Numbered from the stretch's first letter, positions 52,337 through 61,435 are shown. The stretch is DNA of 64,000 bases from Aquamicrobium sp. (GCA_019739225.1 JAHHDT010000006.1:1039501-1103500); one strand, 5' to 3'. Numbers and translations: made by a program. The notes: a model not told the origin generated them from the letters alone.

Positions 52337-53973
52337 CCGCACCGCGCGATTTTCCGGCTACCGAAGCTCCGGCAACTGGCCCCGTATGGGATGAACTGTT
52401 CGATGTCATCGTGGTGGGGTACGGCGCTGCAGGAGCGGCCGCTGCGGCAGCGTCAGCAGAGGCCGGCGCCCGCACCCTGCTGCTGGAAAAGATGCCTTTC
52501 CCGGGCGGATTGTCGATCGCATCGGCCGGGGGCATCCGTATTACGGATAATGCGGACCAGGCATTCGATTATCTGAAGGCGACATGCGGGGGGCGCACGC
52601 CTGACGAGTTGCTGCGCGTGCTTGCAGACGGAATGGCCGAGGTTGCCGACTACATCAAGGCGATCGGGACCTTCTGCAATGCTGAGGTTTCGACCGCAAA
52701 GGTCCTCGGGAACTACCCTCTGCCGGGCTTCGAATCCCTTGGCTATTGCGAAGTGACGCGCGTTCCTGCGCTGGAAGGTGGCGGAAGCTACCATGCGATG
52801 TCGTCGATCAGTAACGGGACGCGGCTCTTTAGTCTGCTTGAGATGCATGTGAACCGGGCAGGCGTGGAGGTGCGCATGAATGCGCCAGTGAGCCGGCTGT
52901 TGCGCGACGATCAGGGCCGGGTCAGCGGCCTGCTGGCCAATATCGATGGCAAGGAGCGACGCATCGGTGCGAGAGGCGGAGTGATCCTGACATGCGGCGG
53001 CTTCGAGGCCGATCACGAAATGCAGCGTCAGTACCTGCAAGCGGACCCAATTCTGACCGCTTCTTTCCGAGGCAATACCGGTGATGGCATTCGGATGGCA
53101 CAGGCCGTTGGGGCTGACCTATGGCATATGTGGCACTATCACGGCCCCTATGGACTGAAGCATCCCTCGGACAGCTACCCCTTCGGGCTTTTCCTGAAAG
53201 CCATACCGATGTGGACGCCAGGGCGGGTGGATGAAGTCTCCATGCTTGGGGTCGAGCCCAGCCAGCGCAAGCTCGGCGACAAGCGTCTTGCAGAAATAGC
53301 ATGGATTGTCGTGGACCAGGGCGGCCGCCGGTTCATGAACGAATATCCGCCATATCCGGGCGATGCGGGCGTGAGGCCGTTCGACGCGTTCGATTTCCTC
53401 ACACAGAAATTCGCGCGCAACCCGGCCTACATGATCTTCGATGAGAACGGGCGAAAGAAGTATCCGATGGGCCGCGCGGTCCATAACGATCCTCATCCGC
53501 GGTATGTCTGGAGTGCTGACAACCTCGCCGAGGTCGAGAACGGAATCTTCGAGCGTGCCGATACGATCGAGGAACTGGCCGACAAGATGGGCACAGATGC
53601 TGCCGAATTGCGCCGCACCCTCGACAGTTGGAATGCAGCAGTTGCGGCCGGTGACGATCGCGACTTCGGTCGCCTCGCCGAGACCATGATACCCATTGAT
53701 ACGGCTCCCTACTATTTCGGCCGCGTCTACCCGGTGGTGATCAACACGCAAGGCGGGCCACGACACGATATCGAACAGCGCGTCGTGGACCCGTTCGGTG
53801 AGCCGATCCGTGGCCTTTATGCTGCGGGGGAACTCGGGAGTCTGTTCGGGCATCTTTACATGAGTGGTGGCAATCTGGCCGAATGTATCATCGGCGGCAG
53901 GATCGCTGGCAGGAATGCAGCCGGTGAAGCCTGCTCGAAGGATGTTTGCGCCCTGCCGGCAACGCAGAACTGA
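52333..53973 (+). CDS. FAD-dependent oxidoreductase, fumarate reductase/KstD-like
   Basis: A 546-residue FAD_binding_2 flavoprotein. The Rossmann motif is 'DVIVVGYGAAGAAAAAASAEAG', followed by 'LLEKMPFPGGLSIASAGGI'; the C-terminal FAD contact is 'NTQGGPRHDIEQRVVDPFGEPIRGLYAAGELGSLFGHLYMSGGNLAECIIGGRIAG'-like sequence spread over residues 475-535. This is the family of 3-ketosteroid delta-1-dehydrogenases and flavin-only fumarate/urocanate reductases, which add or remove hydrogen next to a carbonyl. No signal peptide or haem site, so it is cytoplasmic. GTG 52333 overlaps the carboxyltransferase stop. Confidence 0.89.
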   Translation: MTAPRDFPATEAPATGPVWDELFDVIVVGYGAAGAAAAAASAEAGARTLLLEKMPFPGGLSIASAGGIRITDNADQAFDYLKATCGGRTPDELLRVLADGMAEVADYIKAIGTFCNAEVSTAKVLGNYPLPGFESLGYCEVTRVPALEGGGSYHAMSSISNGTRLFSLLEMHVNRAGVEVRMNAPVSRLLRDDQGRVSGLLANIDGKERRIGARGGVILTCGGFEADHEMQRQYLQADPILTASFRGNTGDGIRMAQAVGADLWHMWHYHGPYGLKHPSDSYPFGLFLKAIPMWTPGRVDEVSMLGVEPSQRKLGDKRLAEIAWIVVDQGGRRFMNEYPPYPGDAGVRPFDAFDFLTQKFARNPAYMIFDENGRKKYPMGRAVHNDPHPRYVWSADNLAEVENGIFERADTIEELADKMGTDAAELRRTLDSWNAAVAAGDDRDFGRLAETMIPIDTAPYYFGRVYPVVINTQGGPRHDIEQRVVDPFGEPIRGLYAAGELGSLFGHLYMSGGNLAECIIGGRIAGRNAAGEACSKDVCALPATQN

Positions 53974-53984
53974 ACGAGGTCGGC

Positions 53985-54701
53985 ATGGACGCAGTCCGGA
54001 CGGAAATATCTGACGGCGTCCTGTCGATCGAACTGAACCGGCCTAACAAGCTGAACGCACTCGATGCAGACCTGCTTGAGCAGTTTGGCGATGCGTTGAG
54101 CGAGATTGAGAAGCCCTCATCGGCGGTCGGAGCTGTTGTACTGAGCGGGGCTGGCCGGTCTTTCTGCGCGGGTGCGGACAGGGACGCTCTTTCCCGGATC
54201 AGCACGGAAGCGGAAATACGTCGACACGTCGAGGGTCTCAGGCGCGTTTTCCTCTCGCTCGCCGAGGCCAGGGTGCCCGTGATTACAGCGGTACATGGGC
54301 ATGCGCTTGGGGCGGGTTGCGGTCTCGTGACCGCGAGCACGGTGGTACTTGCGGCGGAAAAGACCCAATTCGGCTATCCTGAAATGGCGTCGGGCATTCT
54401 CCCGGCCCTCGTCGCGCCACTTTTGGTCAAATGTGTCGGGCATCACCGCGCGCGTGCACTGCTCCTCTCGTCTTCCCGATTCTCCACCAACGAGGCCGTG
54501 GCGATGGGGATCATAACGGCATCATGTCCAGGAAACCCTCGGGATGCTGCCGCTGCACTTGCGCGCAGGCTGGCCTCGCAACGGACCAATCTGGTGTCAG
54601 CGCTGAACCAACTCCTCAACGACGCGGGCGAGCATGATCTGCGGGCTGTTCTGGATCGCGCAGCCGAGCTCAACATATCCGAAAAAATAAGGGCCCTTTG
54701 A
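53985..54701 (+). CDS. Enoyl-CoA hydratase/isomerase family protein
   Basis: A 238-residue crotonase-fold protein. Oxyanion-hole sequences 'GRSFCAGADRDAL' and 'VHGHALGAGCGLVTAS' are intact and a Glu lies in 'FGYPEMASGILPA', one of the two positions used for catalysis. It is slightly short for the family (~255 aa). ATG 53985 is 11 nt after the flavoprotein stop with CGAGG 5 nt upstream. It may hydrate the product of the acyl-CoA dehydrogenase or of the carboxylase, as in methylglutaconyl- or isohexenylglutaconyl-CoA pathways. Last gene of the flavin reductase operon. Confidence 0.89.
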   Translation: MDAVRTEISDGVLSIELNRPNKLNALDADLLEQFGDALSEIEKPSSAVGAVVLSGAGRSFCAGADRDALSRISTEAEIRRHVEGLRRVFLSLAEARVPVITAVHGHALGAGCGLVTASTVVLAAEKTQFGYPEMASGILPALVAPLLVKCVGHHRARALLLSSSRFSTNEAVAMGIITASCPGNPRDAAAALARRLASQRTNLVSALNQLLNDAGEHDLRAVLDRAAELNISEKIRAL

Positions 54702-54743
54702 GGGAGCCTGGATTGCGGCCGTCACAAATCCGGGCCAAGCCAA

Positions 54744-54772
54744 AAATTGCACCCATGATATGGGTGCAATTT
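54744..54772. promoter_or_regulatory. Perfect 13-bp inverted repeat upstream of the TRAP operon
   Basis: Arms aaattgcacccat (54744-54756) and atgggtgcaattt (54760-54772) are exact reverse complements around gat. No T run follows, which makes an operator more likely than a terminator. It sits 43 nt after the enoyl-CoA hydratase stop, touching a TATAAA at 54776-54781. A better promoter, TTGACA (54795-54800), 16 nt, GATACT (54817-54822), lies just downstream and would drive dctQ. Confidence 0.7.
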
Positions 54773-54794
54773 GGTTATAAAATGCTAATTTTTG

Positions 54795-54822
54795 TTGACA
54801 CAGAGAACGGTTTCCCGATACT
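54795..54822 (+). promoter_or_regulatory. Sigma-70-like promoter of the TRAP operon
   Basis: A perfect -35 TTGACA at 54795-54800, a 16-nt spacer and GATACT at 54817-54822 (4 of 6 matches to TATAAT). Transcription would begin near 54829, giving a ~50-nt leader before dctQ. The 13-bp palindrome lies 23 nt upstream of the -35. Confidence 0.5.
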
Positions 54823-54881
54823 TGCACTCGTCTTCGTGCCAACTTTCGTATGATGGTGGCAGACGACTTGGGAGGAAATTG

Positions 54882-55472
54882 ATGATCGCGACGAAGCGCT
54901 TCGTCGGCTTTCTCAGCATTGCGATAACGCTGCTGGGAGCCGTCGCAATCTTGCTCATGATGGTCCACATCGTAGCCGACGGATTGCTCCGGACGTTCTT
55001 CTCGTCGGGTGTGCCGGGCACGATGGAATTCGCATCGTTCTACTACATGGTGGCCGTCACCTTTTTGCCGCTGGCATACATCCAGATCGCCCGTGGCCAC
55101 GTTATCGTGGAACTTTTCACCGGCGCGCTGTCGCGCCGGACCAACTACACGATCGATGGCTTCATTGGTCTCATCCTGGCAGTAGGAGCGGCATATTTTA
55201 CCTATGCGGCAACCTGGAAGGCTCTGGCCATGACCAGGGTCGGCGAGTTCGCCATAGGCACGATCATCCTGCCCACATGGCCTACTCGCTGGTTTCTTGT
55301 CGTGGGACTCGGCTTGCTTGCGGTCGCTGCATTGACGGAAGCTATCGACGACCTGCTTACGGCATTCGGCCGCAGAAGCGTCGAGGAAGCCGACCGGCAG
55401 CGCGCCGAGCAGGCAATCTGGCTGGATAAGCTGTTCGGCCTGGAAGAAATCACTACATCGGAGAAGCATTGA
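54882..55472 (+). CDS. dctQ: TRAP transporter small permease (DctQ)
   Basis: A 196-residue four-helix membrane protein of the DctQ family: hydrophobic segments at about 7-30, 45-65, 85-110 and 125-150, and 'GTMEFASFYYMVAVTFLPLAYIQIARGHVIVELF', typical of the family. It is the small membrane subunit of a sodium- or proton-driven organic acid importer. ATG 54882 has GGAGG 6 nt upstream; the open frame to 54792 lacks a start of that quality and crosses the promoter. The stop overlaps the DctM region start. Confidence 0.91.
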   Translation: MIATKRFVGFLSIAITLLGAVAILLMMVHIVADGLLRTFFSSGVPGTMEFASFYYMVAVTFLPLAYIQIARGHVIVELFTGALSRRTNYTIDGFIGLILAVGAAYFTYAATWKALAMTRVGEFAIGTIILPTWPTRWFLVVGLGLLAVAALTEAIDDLLTAFGRRSVEEADRQRAEQAIWLDKLFGLEEITTSEKH

Positions 55473-55474
55473 CA

Positions 55475-56785
55475 ATGTCTTCCATCGCAATTGGCGCGGG
55501 CGGCATTGTCGTACTGCTGCTTTTGATTGCTCTTCGCATGCCCATCGCTCTTGCGCTCGCAGGCGTCGCAGTCATAGGAATTGGGTTGATACGTGGTCCT
55601 GTTGCCGCCTTCGCAGTTCTGGCAGAACAGCCCTATAATTTCATCGCGCACTGGTCACTGTCGGCGATCCCGATGTTCCTGTTGATGGGAACGGTCGCCT
55701 ACCATGCCGGTCTGACCAACAGTCTCTACAAGGCCGCGCGCGTCTGGTTGATCCGCCTTCCGGGCGGCTTGGCAGTTGCCAGCACGATGGCCTGCGCCGG
55801 CTTTTCCGCCGCTTCCGGATCGAGCGTGGCGACATCGGCTGCCATGGGCCGCATTGCGATACCCGAGATGCTGAAATATCGATACGATCCGGGTCTCGCG
55901 ACAGGTTCCGTGGCGATAGCAGGGACGCTCGGTTCTCTCATCCCGCCCAGCATTCTCATGGTTTTCTACGCGATCTTCGCGGAAGTTTCGGTGAGCAAGG
56001 CTCTTCTGGCGGGCGTTCTGCCTGGGCTCCTTTCTGCCGGCATGTTCGTCCTTCTGATCGTTGTGCGTTGCTCGCTGAACCCCAATCTAGCACCGGTTTC
56101 CATTGAAGAGCGCTTCACTTGGCGCGATCGCATGGCGGTGCTGCTGGAAGTGTGGCCGCTGCCCCTGCTGGTCCTTGCCGTGATCGGGGGAATGTACTCG
56201 GGCGTTTTCACGGCGACGGAGTCCGCGGCGGCCGGTGCAGCCTTTGCCCTCGTGATTGCGGCCGCGCAGCGACGCCTGACGTGGAAGGTTCTCCTAAGTT
56301 CGCTGCTTGACGCCTTGAAGGGCACTGCAAGCATCATGTTCATCGCTATGGGGGGCTTCCTGCTGGCGCGCTTCATGGCGATCAACGGGCTGCCCTTTTA
56401 CATCTCGGATGTTGTCCAGGCGATGGCTGTCGATCCACTTCTGTTCATCATCGGCATATCGGTCATCTACATCGTTCTGGGGATGTTCCTCGACGCCATG
56501 GGCATCATGCTTTTGACGCTCCCGATCATGATTCCGGTGCTCCATTCGATGGACATGGACATGATCTGGTTCGGGGTGATCCTGATCAAATACCTGGAGA
56601 TCGGGCTAGTCACGCCCCCGGTCGGTCTCAACTGCTTCGTTATCAAATCCGTGGTCGGCGATCGGGTTTCTTTGGAGAAGATATTCAAGGGTGTTAGCTG
56701 GTTCATCGCGGCCGACCTCGTAACTCTCGCCCTGCTGATCTCCTTCCCGATCATCGCTCTCCTGATCCCCAATCTCGTACAATAG
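55475..56785 (+). CDS. dctM: TRAP transporter large permease (DctM)
   Basis: A 436-residue polytopic membrane protein with about 12 hydrophobic segments. 'GSSVATSAAMGRIAIPEMLKYRYDPGLATGSVAIAGTLGSLIPPSI' contains the DctM signature and 'EIGLVTPPVGLNCFVIKSV' the second conserved loop. It is the ion-coupled translocation subunit. ATG 55475 is used; TTG 55469 would overlap the dctQ stop. The solute-binding gene follows after 36 nt. Confidence 0.93.
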   Translation: MSSIAIGAGGIVVLLLLIALRMPIALALAGVAVIGIGLIRGPVAAFAVLAEQPYNFIAHWSLSAIPMFLLMGTVAYHAGLTNSLYKAARVWLIRLPGGLAVASTMACAGFSAASGSSVATSAAMGRIAIPEMLKYRYDPGLATGSVAIAGTLGSLIPPSILMVFYAIFAEVSVSKALLAGVLPGLLSAGMFVLLIVVRCSLNPNLAPVSIEERFTWRDRMAVLLEVWPLPLLVLAVIGGMYSGVFTATESAAAGAAFALVIAAAQRRLTWKVLLSSLLDALKGTASIMFIAMGGFLLARFMAINGLPFYISDVVQAMAVDPLLFIIGISVIYIVLGMFLDAMGIMLLTLPIMIPVLHSMDMDMIWFGVILIKYLEIGLVTPPVGLNCFVIKSVVGDRVSLEKIFKGVSWFIAADLVTLALLISFPIIALLIPNLVQ

Positions 56786-56821
56786 CAATCTTTGTCTTGG
56801 ATATTCTAACGGGAGGTAGAA

Positions 56822-57937
56822 ATGAAAAAGCTGTTACTGGCACTGTCACTTGGCGCAACGATTGCGGCGACCGCTGCAGCCGCCGACACCAAGAAGATCG
56901 TATATGCGAGCTATCTGAGTCCGCAGCACATAACCAATCCGGTCATGCAGGAGTACTTCGCAGCCGTTACCGAACAGACGGGTGGCAGCGTCACGTTTGA
57001 GAGCCATGTGGGCGGGGCGCTACTTTCGGGTCGCGATATACCGGGAGGGGTACGCGACGGCTTGGCCGATGCTGGCTACTTCGTTGGCTCATACATCCCT
57101 TCCGAAATGCCGGTCGACAATTTTATCGCCGAGTTCAGCCTTTGGAACGACGAGCCTCTGGTCATGACTGGCGTGCTGAACGAGCTCGTACTGTTCAAAT
57201 GCCCGGAGTGCGTGGAAGAGTACGCGAAATTCAACACCCAGTTTCTCGCCACTTACGCACTGACGCCTTATGTCTATCATTGCCGTTCCGAGCTCTCGAC
57301 ACTGGCCGATTTCAGCGGCAAACGCGTTCGCGGCATTGCTGCTTACGCCGATCTCGCCAGGGCGTTGAATGCGGCTCCTGTCAATGTGAGCCCCGACGAG
57401 GCATACGAGGCCCTCGATCGCGGCGTCATAGATTGCGCACTCCATTCGATCGCGGCCCAGAAGGCGCGCTCTTATGGCGAAGCCGCCAAGTTCGTCATTC
57501 TGGATCCCCTTGGCGGGTTCCTCGGCGCGTCGACCTTCAATTTGCGGTTCGACAAGTGGAATGAACTGACCGTCGAGGAGCGCGATGCGATACGTGACAA
57601 CCTCGCTGCGATGGTGACCAGCGCCATCTTCAACTACATCAAAGAAGATGAGGATGTGATCGAGGCCTACACGAAGTCGGGCACGAAGTTCTACAATGCA
57701 GCACCAGAGTTCGCGGCCAAGATCGAGGACTTCAAGAGCACCTACCTTCCGACGGTCCTCGAGAAAGGCAAAACGCTGGGGGTGAAGGATCCCGAAGCCA
57801 TAGCCAATGCAATCACCGAACTGACTGACAAATGGCGCAAGCTTCTAGAAGAGAATGGCAGCGACCGCGAGACATTCCAGCGCCTGCTGCATGAGGAAAT
57901 CTTCTCGAAGATCGATACGTCGGCCGAGCGCGGATAG
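56822..57937 (+). CDS. dctP: TRAP transporter substrate-binding protein (DctP)
   Basis: A 371-residue periplasmic protein with a Sec signal peptide ('MKKLLLALSLGATIAATAAAA', cleavage near residue 21). DctP features include 'HITNPVMQEYFAAVTEQTGGSVTFESHVGGALLSGRDIPGGVRDGLADAGYFV'-type start (residues 38-90) and 'LADFSGKRVRGIAAYADLARAL', where the Arg of this subfamily clamps the ligand carboxylate. It captures an organic acid for DctQM. GGGAGG lies 5 nt before the ATG. Its position right after the island suggests it imports the island's substrate. Confidence 0.92.
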   Translation: MKKLLLALSLGATIAATAAAADTKKIVYASYLSPQHITNPVMQEYFAAVTEQTGGSVTFESHVGGALLSGRDIPGGVRDGLADAGYFVGSYIPSEMPVDNFIAEFSLWNDEPLVMTGVLNELVLFKCPECVEEYAKFNTQFLATYALTPYVYHCRSELSTLADFSGKRVRGIAAYADLARALNAAPVNVSPDEAYEALDRGVIDCALHSIAAQKARSYGEAAKFVILDPLGGFLGASTFNLRFDKWNELTVEERDAIRDNLAAMVTSAIFNYIKEDEDVIEAYTKSGTKFYNAAPEFAAKIEDFKSTYLPTVLEKGKTLGVKDPEAIANAITELTDKWRKLLEENGSDRETFQRLLHEEIFSKIDTSAERG

Positions 57938-57961
57938 TTCCTGTTTCGGAGTATGATGAAA

Positions 57962-57995
57962 GGCCCGGTTGATCCAACCGGGCCCTCTTCATTTC
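57962..57995 (+). terminator. Intrinsic terminator after dctP
   Basis: A 10-bp perfect stem (ggcccggttg / caaccgggcc, 57962-57971 with 57975-57984), a 3-nt loop and a pyrimidine-rich tail 'ctcttcattt'. It is 24 nt after the dctP stop. The T run is interrupted, so efficiency may be moderate. The rest of the gap to 58179 shows nothing further. Confidence 0.8.
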
Positions 57996-58179
57996 GTCCG
58001 GTGGTGATGGCGCTGGCATCCGTCTCAAAGCCTGCGGATCGTAGCCGCATACGGTCCTTCGCTGTGACCATGGTGTGACCAGCGGCCAAAATGTCAGTCT
58101 GTGGGGCCGCCAAGGCCCCCACCACCGCTGCTCAAGGCAAGAACTCTACCAGCACATGGGCAACGGCCGGGTCTGTGCC

Positions 58180-60021
58180 CTATCCTCGCCGTGCCACACA
58201 AGCGAACTGGCGATTGCTCAGCTTCTTGGCGACTTTCTTCTTGCCGCAGTGGCACCTGCCGCCGCGAACCTCGCCGCCCTTGCAAATCAGGCTCTGCTTC
58301 TTCGACGCCGGGTTGGCACGGGCAGCCTTGTCCCTTGGCATCGGGTTGGACCGAACCGCTTTGTTCTTTGCCGGCGGTTTGGCGACTGCGATGCACTGAT
58401 ACTGCCGTTCGCCGATCTTCCTGCGGGTTTTGCTGCTGCCGCACTGGCAGCTCCCGTTGAATATTTTGCCGCCTTTGCAGACTATCTGCGGCTTTTTCGA
58501 CACTGGATTGGTGCGGGCAGGCTCTGCTTTTTTCTGCGGCCTCGGGTTGGCGCGGGGCGCCTTAGTGCCGGTAGAATGGCTGGTTTTCGGTTTCGTATCG
58601 AGTTTTTTGGGACCTTCTTTCTTGTTTTCGGGCTTTGGACTGGTGCGCTTTGGGCAGCTCACCTTCAACTGCGCCCATTTGCTATGGACGCCGGACTGCC
58701 CCTTTATCTGGGCGCGAAACTTTTCGTCTGTATCCCGATCAATCGAGAGAACGCGCTGATTGACAAGCCTGTACTCCCCATTTTTGAGGATTGCCGTCAG
58801 CTTCTTCTCATAAAAAACAGAGCCGTTTTCCTGGACAAGCTGCATGGTCGCTTCGCCGGGCCCCGTTGCCGAAAATGTTGCCGTCTCCCAGACTTGTTTG
58901 GGGCATGTTCCGCCATTGGCGACATTGTATGCCAGGTTCGAGAAAAGGATCTGAAATGGCGCGCATTCGACATTGGCGACCTTCATGCCGCTCCTGCCGC
59001 CGCCTTTGACAACGATCCGAAACTGGTTCTGGCCCGCCTTGGCGTCCACATTGTCGATCCTGTCGACGACCCATTGCGTGGAGCCGTCCGACAGCGCTTC
59101 GCGCCGGGCCTCGATTTCAACCGTTTTGAGTATCTTGCCGTTGCGAACGATATCGAACTTGGCGGTCTTCGGGTGATCGTAGACGATCCGCGTCGTGATT
59201 TTGGCATTGCGCGGACACGCATTGCCGCCCGCTATATCGAGATCCATCTTGACCTCGATCGGTCCGCTCCTGTCTGCCGGGTCTTCGCCAGCGGAGCGTG
59301 GCTCGCCATCTGAACTGCTCGGTGGCTTCGAGTCCGGACGCGATGGCTTTGTATCGGTGCCGAGGCACTCCACCTTGAGGCCGACGAAGCCGGTGGCGAT
59401 CGCACGGGCGAAATCCCCATATCCTTCATACTCATTCAGGTAGTAGGGAAAGCGCTTGCGCCGATGCTCCCTGGCGTCGGCATGCATGGCCAGCGGCAGC
59501 GAATACCGGAAGCTGTGGCCGCTCTCCGTTTCGGTCCATCTGGAATTGCAGCCGTTGACGATCGCCCGTTCGTCTCTGTGATCCAGCCTCGTATACCCAT
59601 CGATGGGGATGTTCACCGGGCCGCTTACCGACGTCAATGAGTTGATGGAGGTCGAGATGAAATTGGCTGTTCCCGCGTAACCCGTAGTCAGTCCGCTATA
59701 GGTGGAGGCGAAGCCGACGACAGCGTTTTGGTCAAGCGCGCGCCCGATGCGATAGAACTGGATGTAGCCGCGGGACATTGCGATCGTGATGTTGAAGGGA
59801 ATCGTGCGCGGATGGTCGGTGATCCGCGTCCACATACCGTCTTGCTGTTCGACAAATATCGTCGCGGCATCCATGCCGCCTCCGATCGCGATATCTTGAA
59901 ATATCGGCTTATCCGCAAGCGCCGACGTCGCGACCGCGGCGGCAAGGCTGAAGGAAAGGGTTGCGAGCGTCAGGCATTTTTTTACGACGACCCGCGAGGC
60001 GAGTAGAGTTACACCTATCAT
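58180..60021 (-). CDS. Secreted repeat protein of unknown function with C-terminal Cys-rich motifs
   Basis: A 613-residue protein I do not recognise. A Sec signal peptide ends at about Ala36 ('VATSALA'). Residues 37-220 form a unique domain ending 'LKVECLG'. A Ser/Pro-rich linker leads to two tandem ~95-residue repeats (256-355 and 364-457); each opens with 'GG..CP' and closes with 'V.C', which suggests disulfide-linked beta domains. A Lys/Pro-rich basic linker (458-512) follows. Then come two copies of a C-K-G-G-x(4-5)-G-x-C-x-C-G-x(8-9)-R-Q-[YF]-x-C motif (515-543 and 580-607). It is probably periplasmic or surface-exposed and binds a polyanion or the cell wall. It is a single-gene unit. 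Confidence 0.75.
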   Translation of the reverse strand: MIGVTLLASRVVVKKCLTLATLSFSLAAAVATSALADKPIFQDIAIGGGMDAATIFVEQQDGMWTRITDHPRTIPFNITIAMSRGYIQFYRIGRALDQNAVVGFASTYSGLTTGYAGTANFISTSINSLTSVSGPVNIPIDGYTRLDHRDERAIVNGCNSRWTETESGHSFRYSLPLAMHADAREHRRKRFPYYLNEYEGYGDFARAIATGFVGLKVECLGTDTKPSRPDSKPPSSSDGEPRSAGEDPADRSGPIEVKMDLDIAGGNACPRNAKITTRIVYDHPKTAKFDIVRNGKILKTVEIEARREALSDGSTQWVVDRIDNVDAKAGQNQFRIVVKGGGRSGMKVANVECAPFQILFSNLAYNVANGGTCPKQVWETATFSATGPGEATMQLVQENGSVFYEKKLTAILKNGEYRLVNQRVLSIDRDTDEKFRAQIKGQSGVHSKWAQLKVSCPKRTSPKPENKKEGPKKLDTKPKTSHSTGTKAPRANPRPQKKAEPARTNPVSKKPQIVCKGGKIFNGSCQCGSSKTRRKIGERQYQCIAVAKPPAKNKAVRSNPMPRDKAARANPASKKQSLICKGGEVRGGRCHCGKKKVAKKLSNRQFACVARRG

Positions 60022-60123
60022 CAGTATCGATCCTCATCGCGTCCCTTGCCGCATGAGGAATAGTGCGTCGCGAATATTCAGACTTGGGGGATGCGGCAGG
60101 GGTGAGAGCCGCTATCAGAGATT

Positions 60124-61113
60124 TCAGACGGAAGGTTCCGCCAGCCCCGACGCGCGTAAGTCCGACGGTGTCATCGCATAGCGACGGCGAAATGCCTGAT
60201 TGAACCAGGACAGATCGCCAAAGCCGCATTCATAGGCGATTGCCGTAATGCTGCGATGACCCAGGGTCGGGGCGGAAAGCAACCCATGGGCCCGCTCCAA
60301 CCTTTGCGCGAGCACATGATCTGTAAAATTCGTACCGGCTGCGTAGAACAGGTCGCGGATCGCGCGCGGTGAAAGGCCGTGCCTGCCGGATATCCAGCCC
60401 AGGCTCAATTCCGGATGCGCAAGATTGGCCTCGATGTCCGCCTTGATACGGGCAAGCTTTGCCGCCCGCGCGCTGTCCTTCGTCGTCTCCGCAGCATCTT
60501 GGGTTGGCCCGAGCGCCAGAATGAAGAGATCTGTCAGCGTTTTCCTGGCTTGGAGAAGCGTCCCGCTGTCGAGCGGGCCGATATCACTGGCCAGTGTCTT
60601 GGCATAGCTGCAAAGGAGATCAAGCGCAGCAGACTGCGGCACGCCACGATACAGGGCGTGATCGAGGTCGCTAATGGCATGAGCGACATGTGCACGGGAG
60701 ACGCAGATGACCTGACTGTTACTCCCCAGCGACCAGGCTTTGTACCTTTCCTGATTACACCTGAGATGTGGCTTTCCCGGGCCTAAAACAACTTCATCCT
60801 GTCCATGGCGGCGGTCGGGCAGGCGCATTTGGATGGGTTGTCCGCCGCGATGAATTAGCAGGCACAGATCGTCATTTCCGTCCAGCACGGCATGGGATTT
60901 TTGACGCGAATTGGTCATGCCTAGCATCCATTGGAAGCTGACATATGCGTCGGGCATCACACGCAGCGAAAAGTCAAACGCCATTCGCTCATCATTGTGC
61001 CGATCCATGAAAAAGCGAATGCTTGGTTCAAGAGCTTCCAGGAGCTTGCCCGTTTCATTCGGGCCAGCCTCTGCAAAAGCCAGTCGATGAAAGCCCCCGG
61101 CCGTCAAAGTCAA
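60124..61113 (-). CDS. AraC-family transcriptional regulator
   Basis: A 329-residue regulator. The C-terminal AraC DNA-binding domain (about 225-325) has both helix-turn-helix units: 'LSLGWISGRHGLSPRAIRDLF' and 'ITAIAYECGFGDLSWFNQAFRRRYAMTPSDLR'. The N-terminal ~200 residues resemble the AraC_binding_2 (OruR/FeaR-like) sensing domain. The effector and targets are unknown; the neighbouring secreted protein gene, 102 nt away on the same strand, is a candidate. The 250 nt upstream up to the tRNA contain a small palindrome, ttgttgtcaacaa, at 61197-61209. Confidence 0.9.
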   Translation of the reverse strand: MTLTAGGFHRLAFAEAGPNETGKLLEALEPSIRFFMDRHNDERMAFDFSLRVMPDAYVSFQWMLGMTNSRQKSHAVLDGNDDLCLLIHRGGQPIQMRLPDRRHGQDEVVLGPGKPHLRCNQERYKAWSLGSNSQVICVSRAHVAHAISDLDHALYRGVPQSAALDLLCSYAKTLASDIGPLDSGTLLQARKTLTDLFILALGPTQDAAETTKDSARAAKLARIKADIEANLAHPELSLGWISGRHGLSPRAIRDLFYAAGTNFTDHVLAQRLERAHGLLSAPTLGHRSITAIAYECGFGDLSWFNQAFRRRYAMTPSDLRASGLAEPSV

Positions 61114-61360
61114 TCACTCCATTTGGAATGCCGCTCAATTATGCCTTGGTAACTACTGCCTAGACAAGATAACCCAAATGGACTGGTGGAAAGTGGTTGT
61201 TGTCAACAATAGAGCTCTGATGTGCCGTTGCGGCGCAAGCCGAAGTCACCGAACGATCTGTTGTCCCGGCGAGCCAGAAATCAGATATGGTGCGACACAC
61301 CATCTTCAGGCTGGCACGTGTGACGGTGCCGTGCAAACGGTCGATAAATGAGGGACTGGA

Positions 61361-61435
<75 letters not shown>

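Noticed and set aside
54744..54772. Palindrome read as an intrinsic terminator of the enoyl-CoA hydratase operon
   Set aside because: No T run on either side and AT-rich arms; an operator is the better reading, though a terminator is not excluded.
61114..61360. Small palindrome ttgttgtcaacaa (61197-61209) as an AraC operator
   Set aside because: AraC proteins usually bind direct repeats, and a single 13-nt palindrome is weak evidence.
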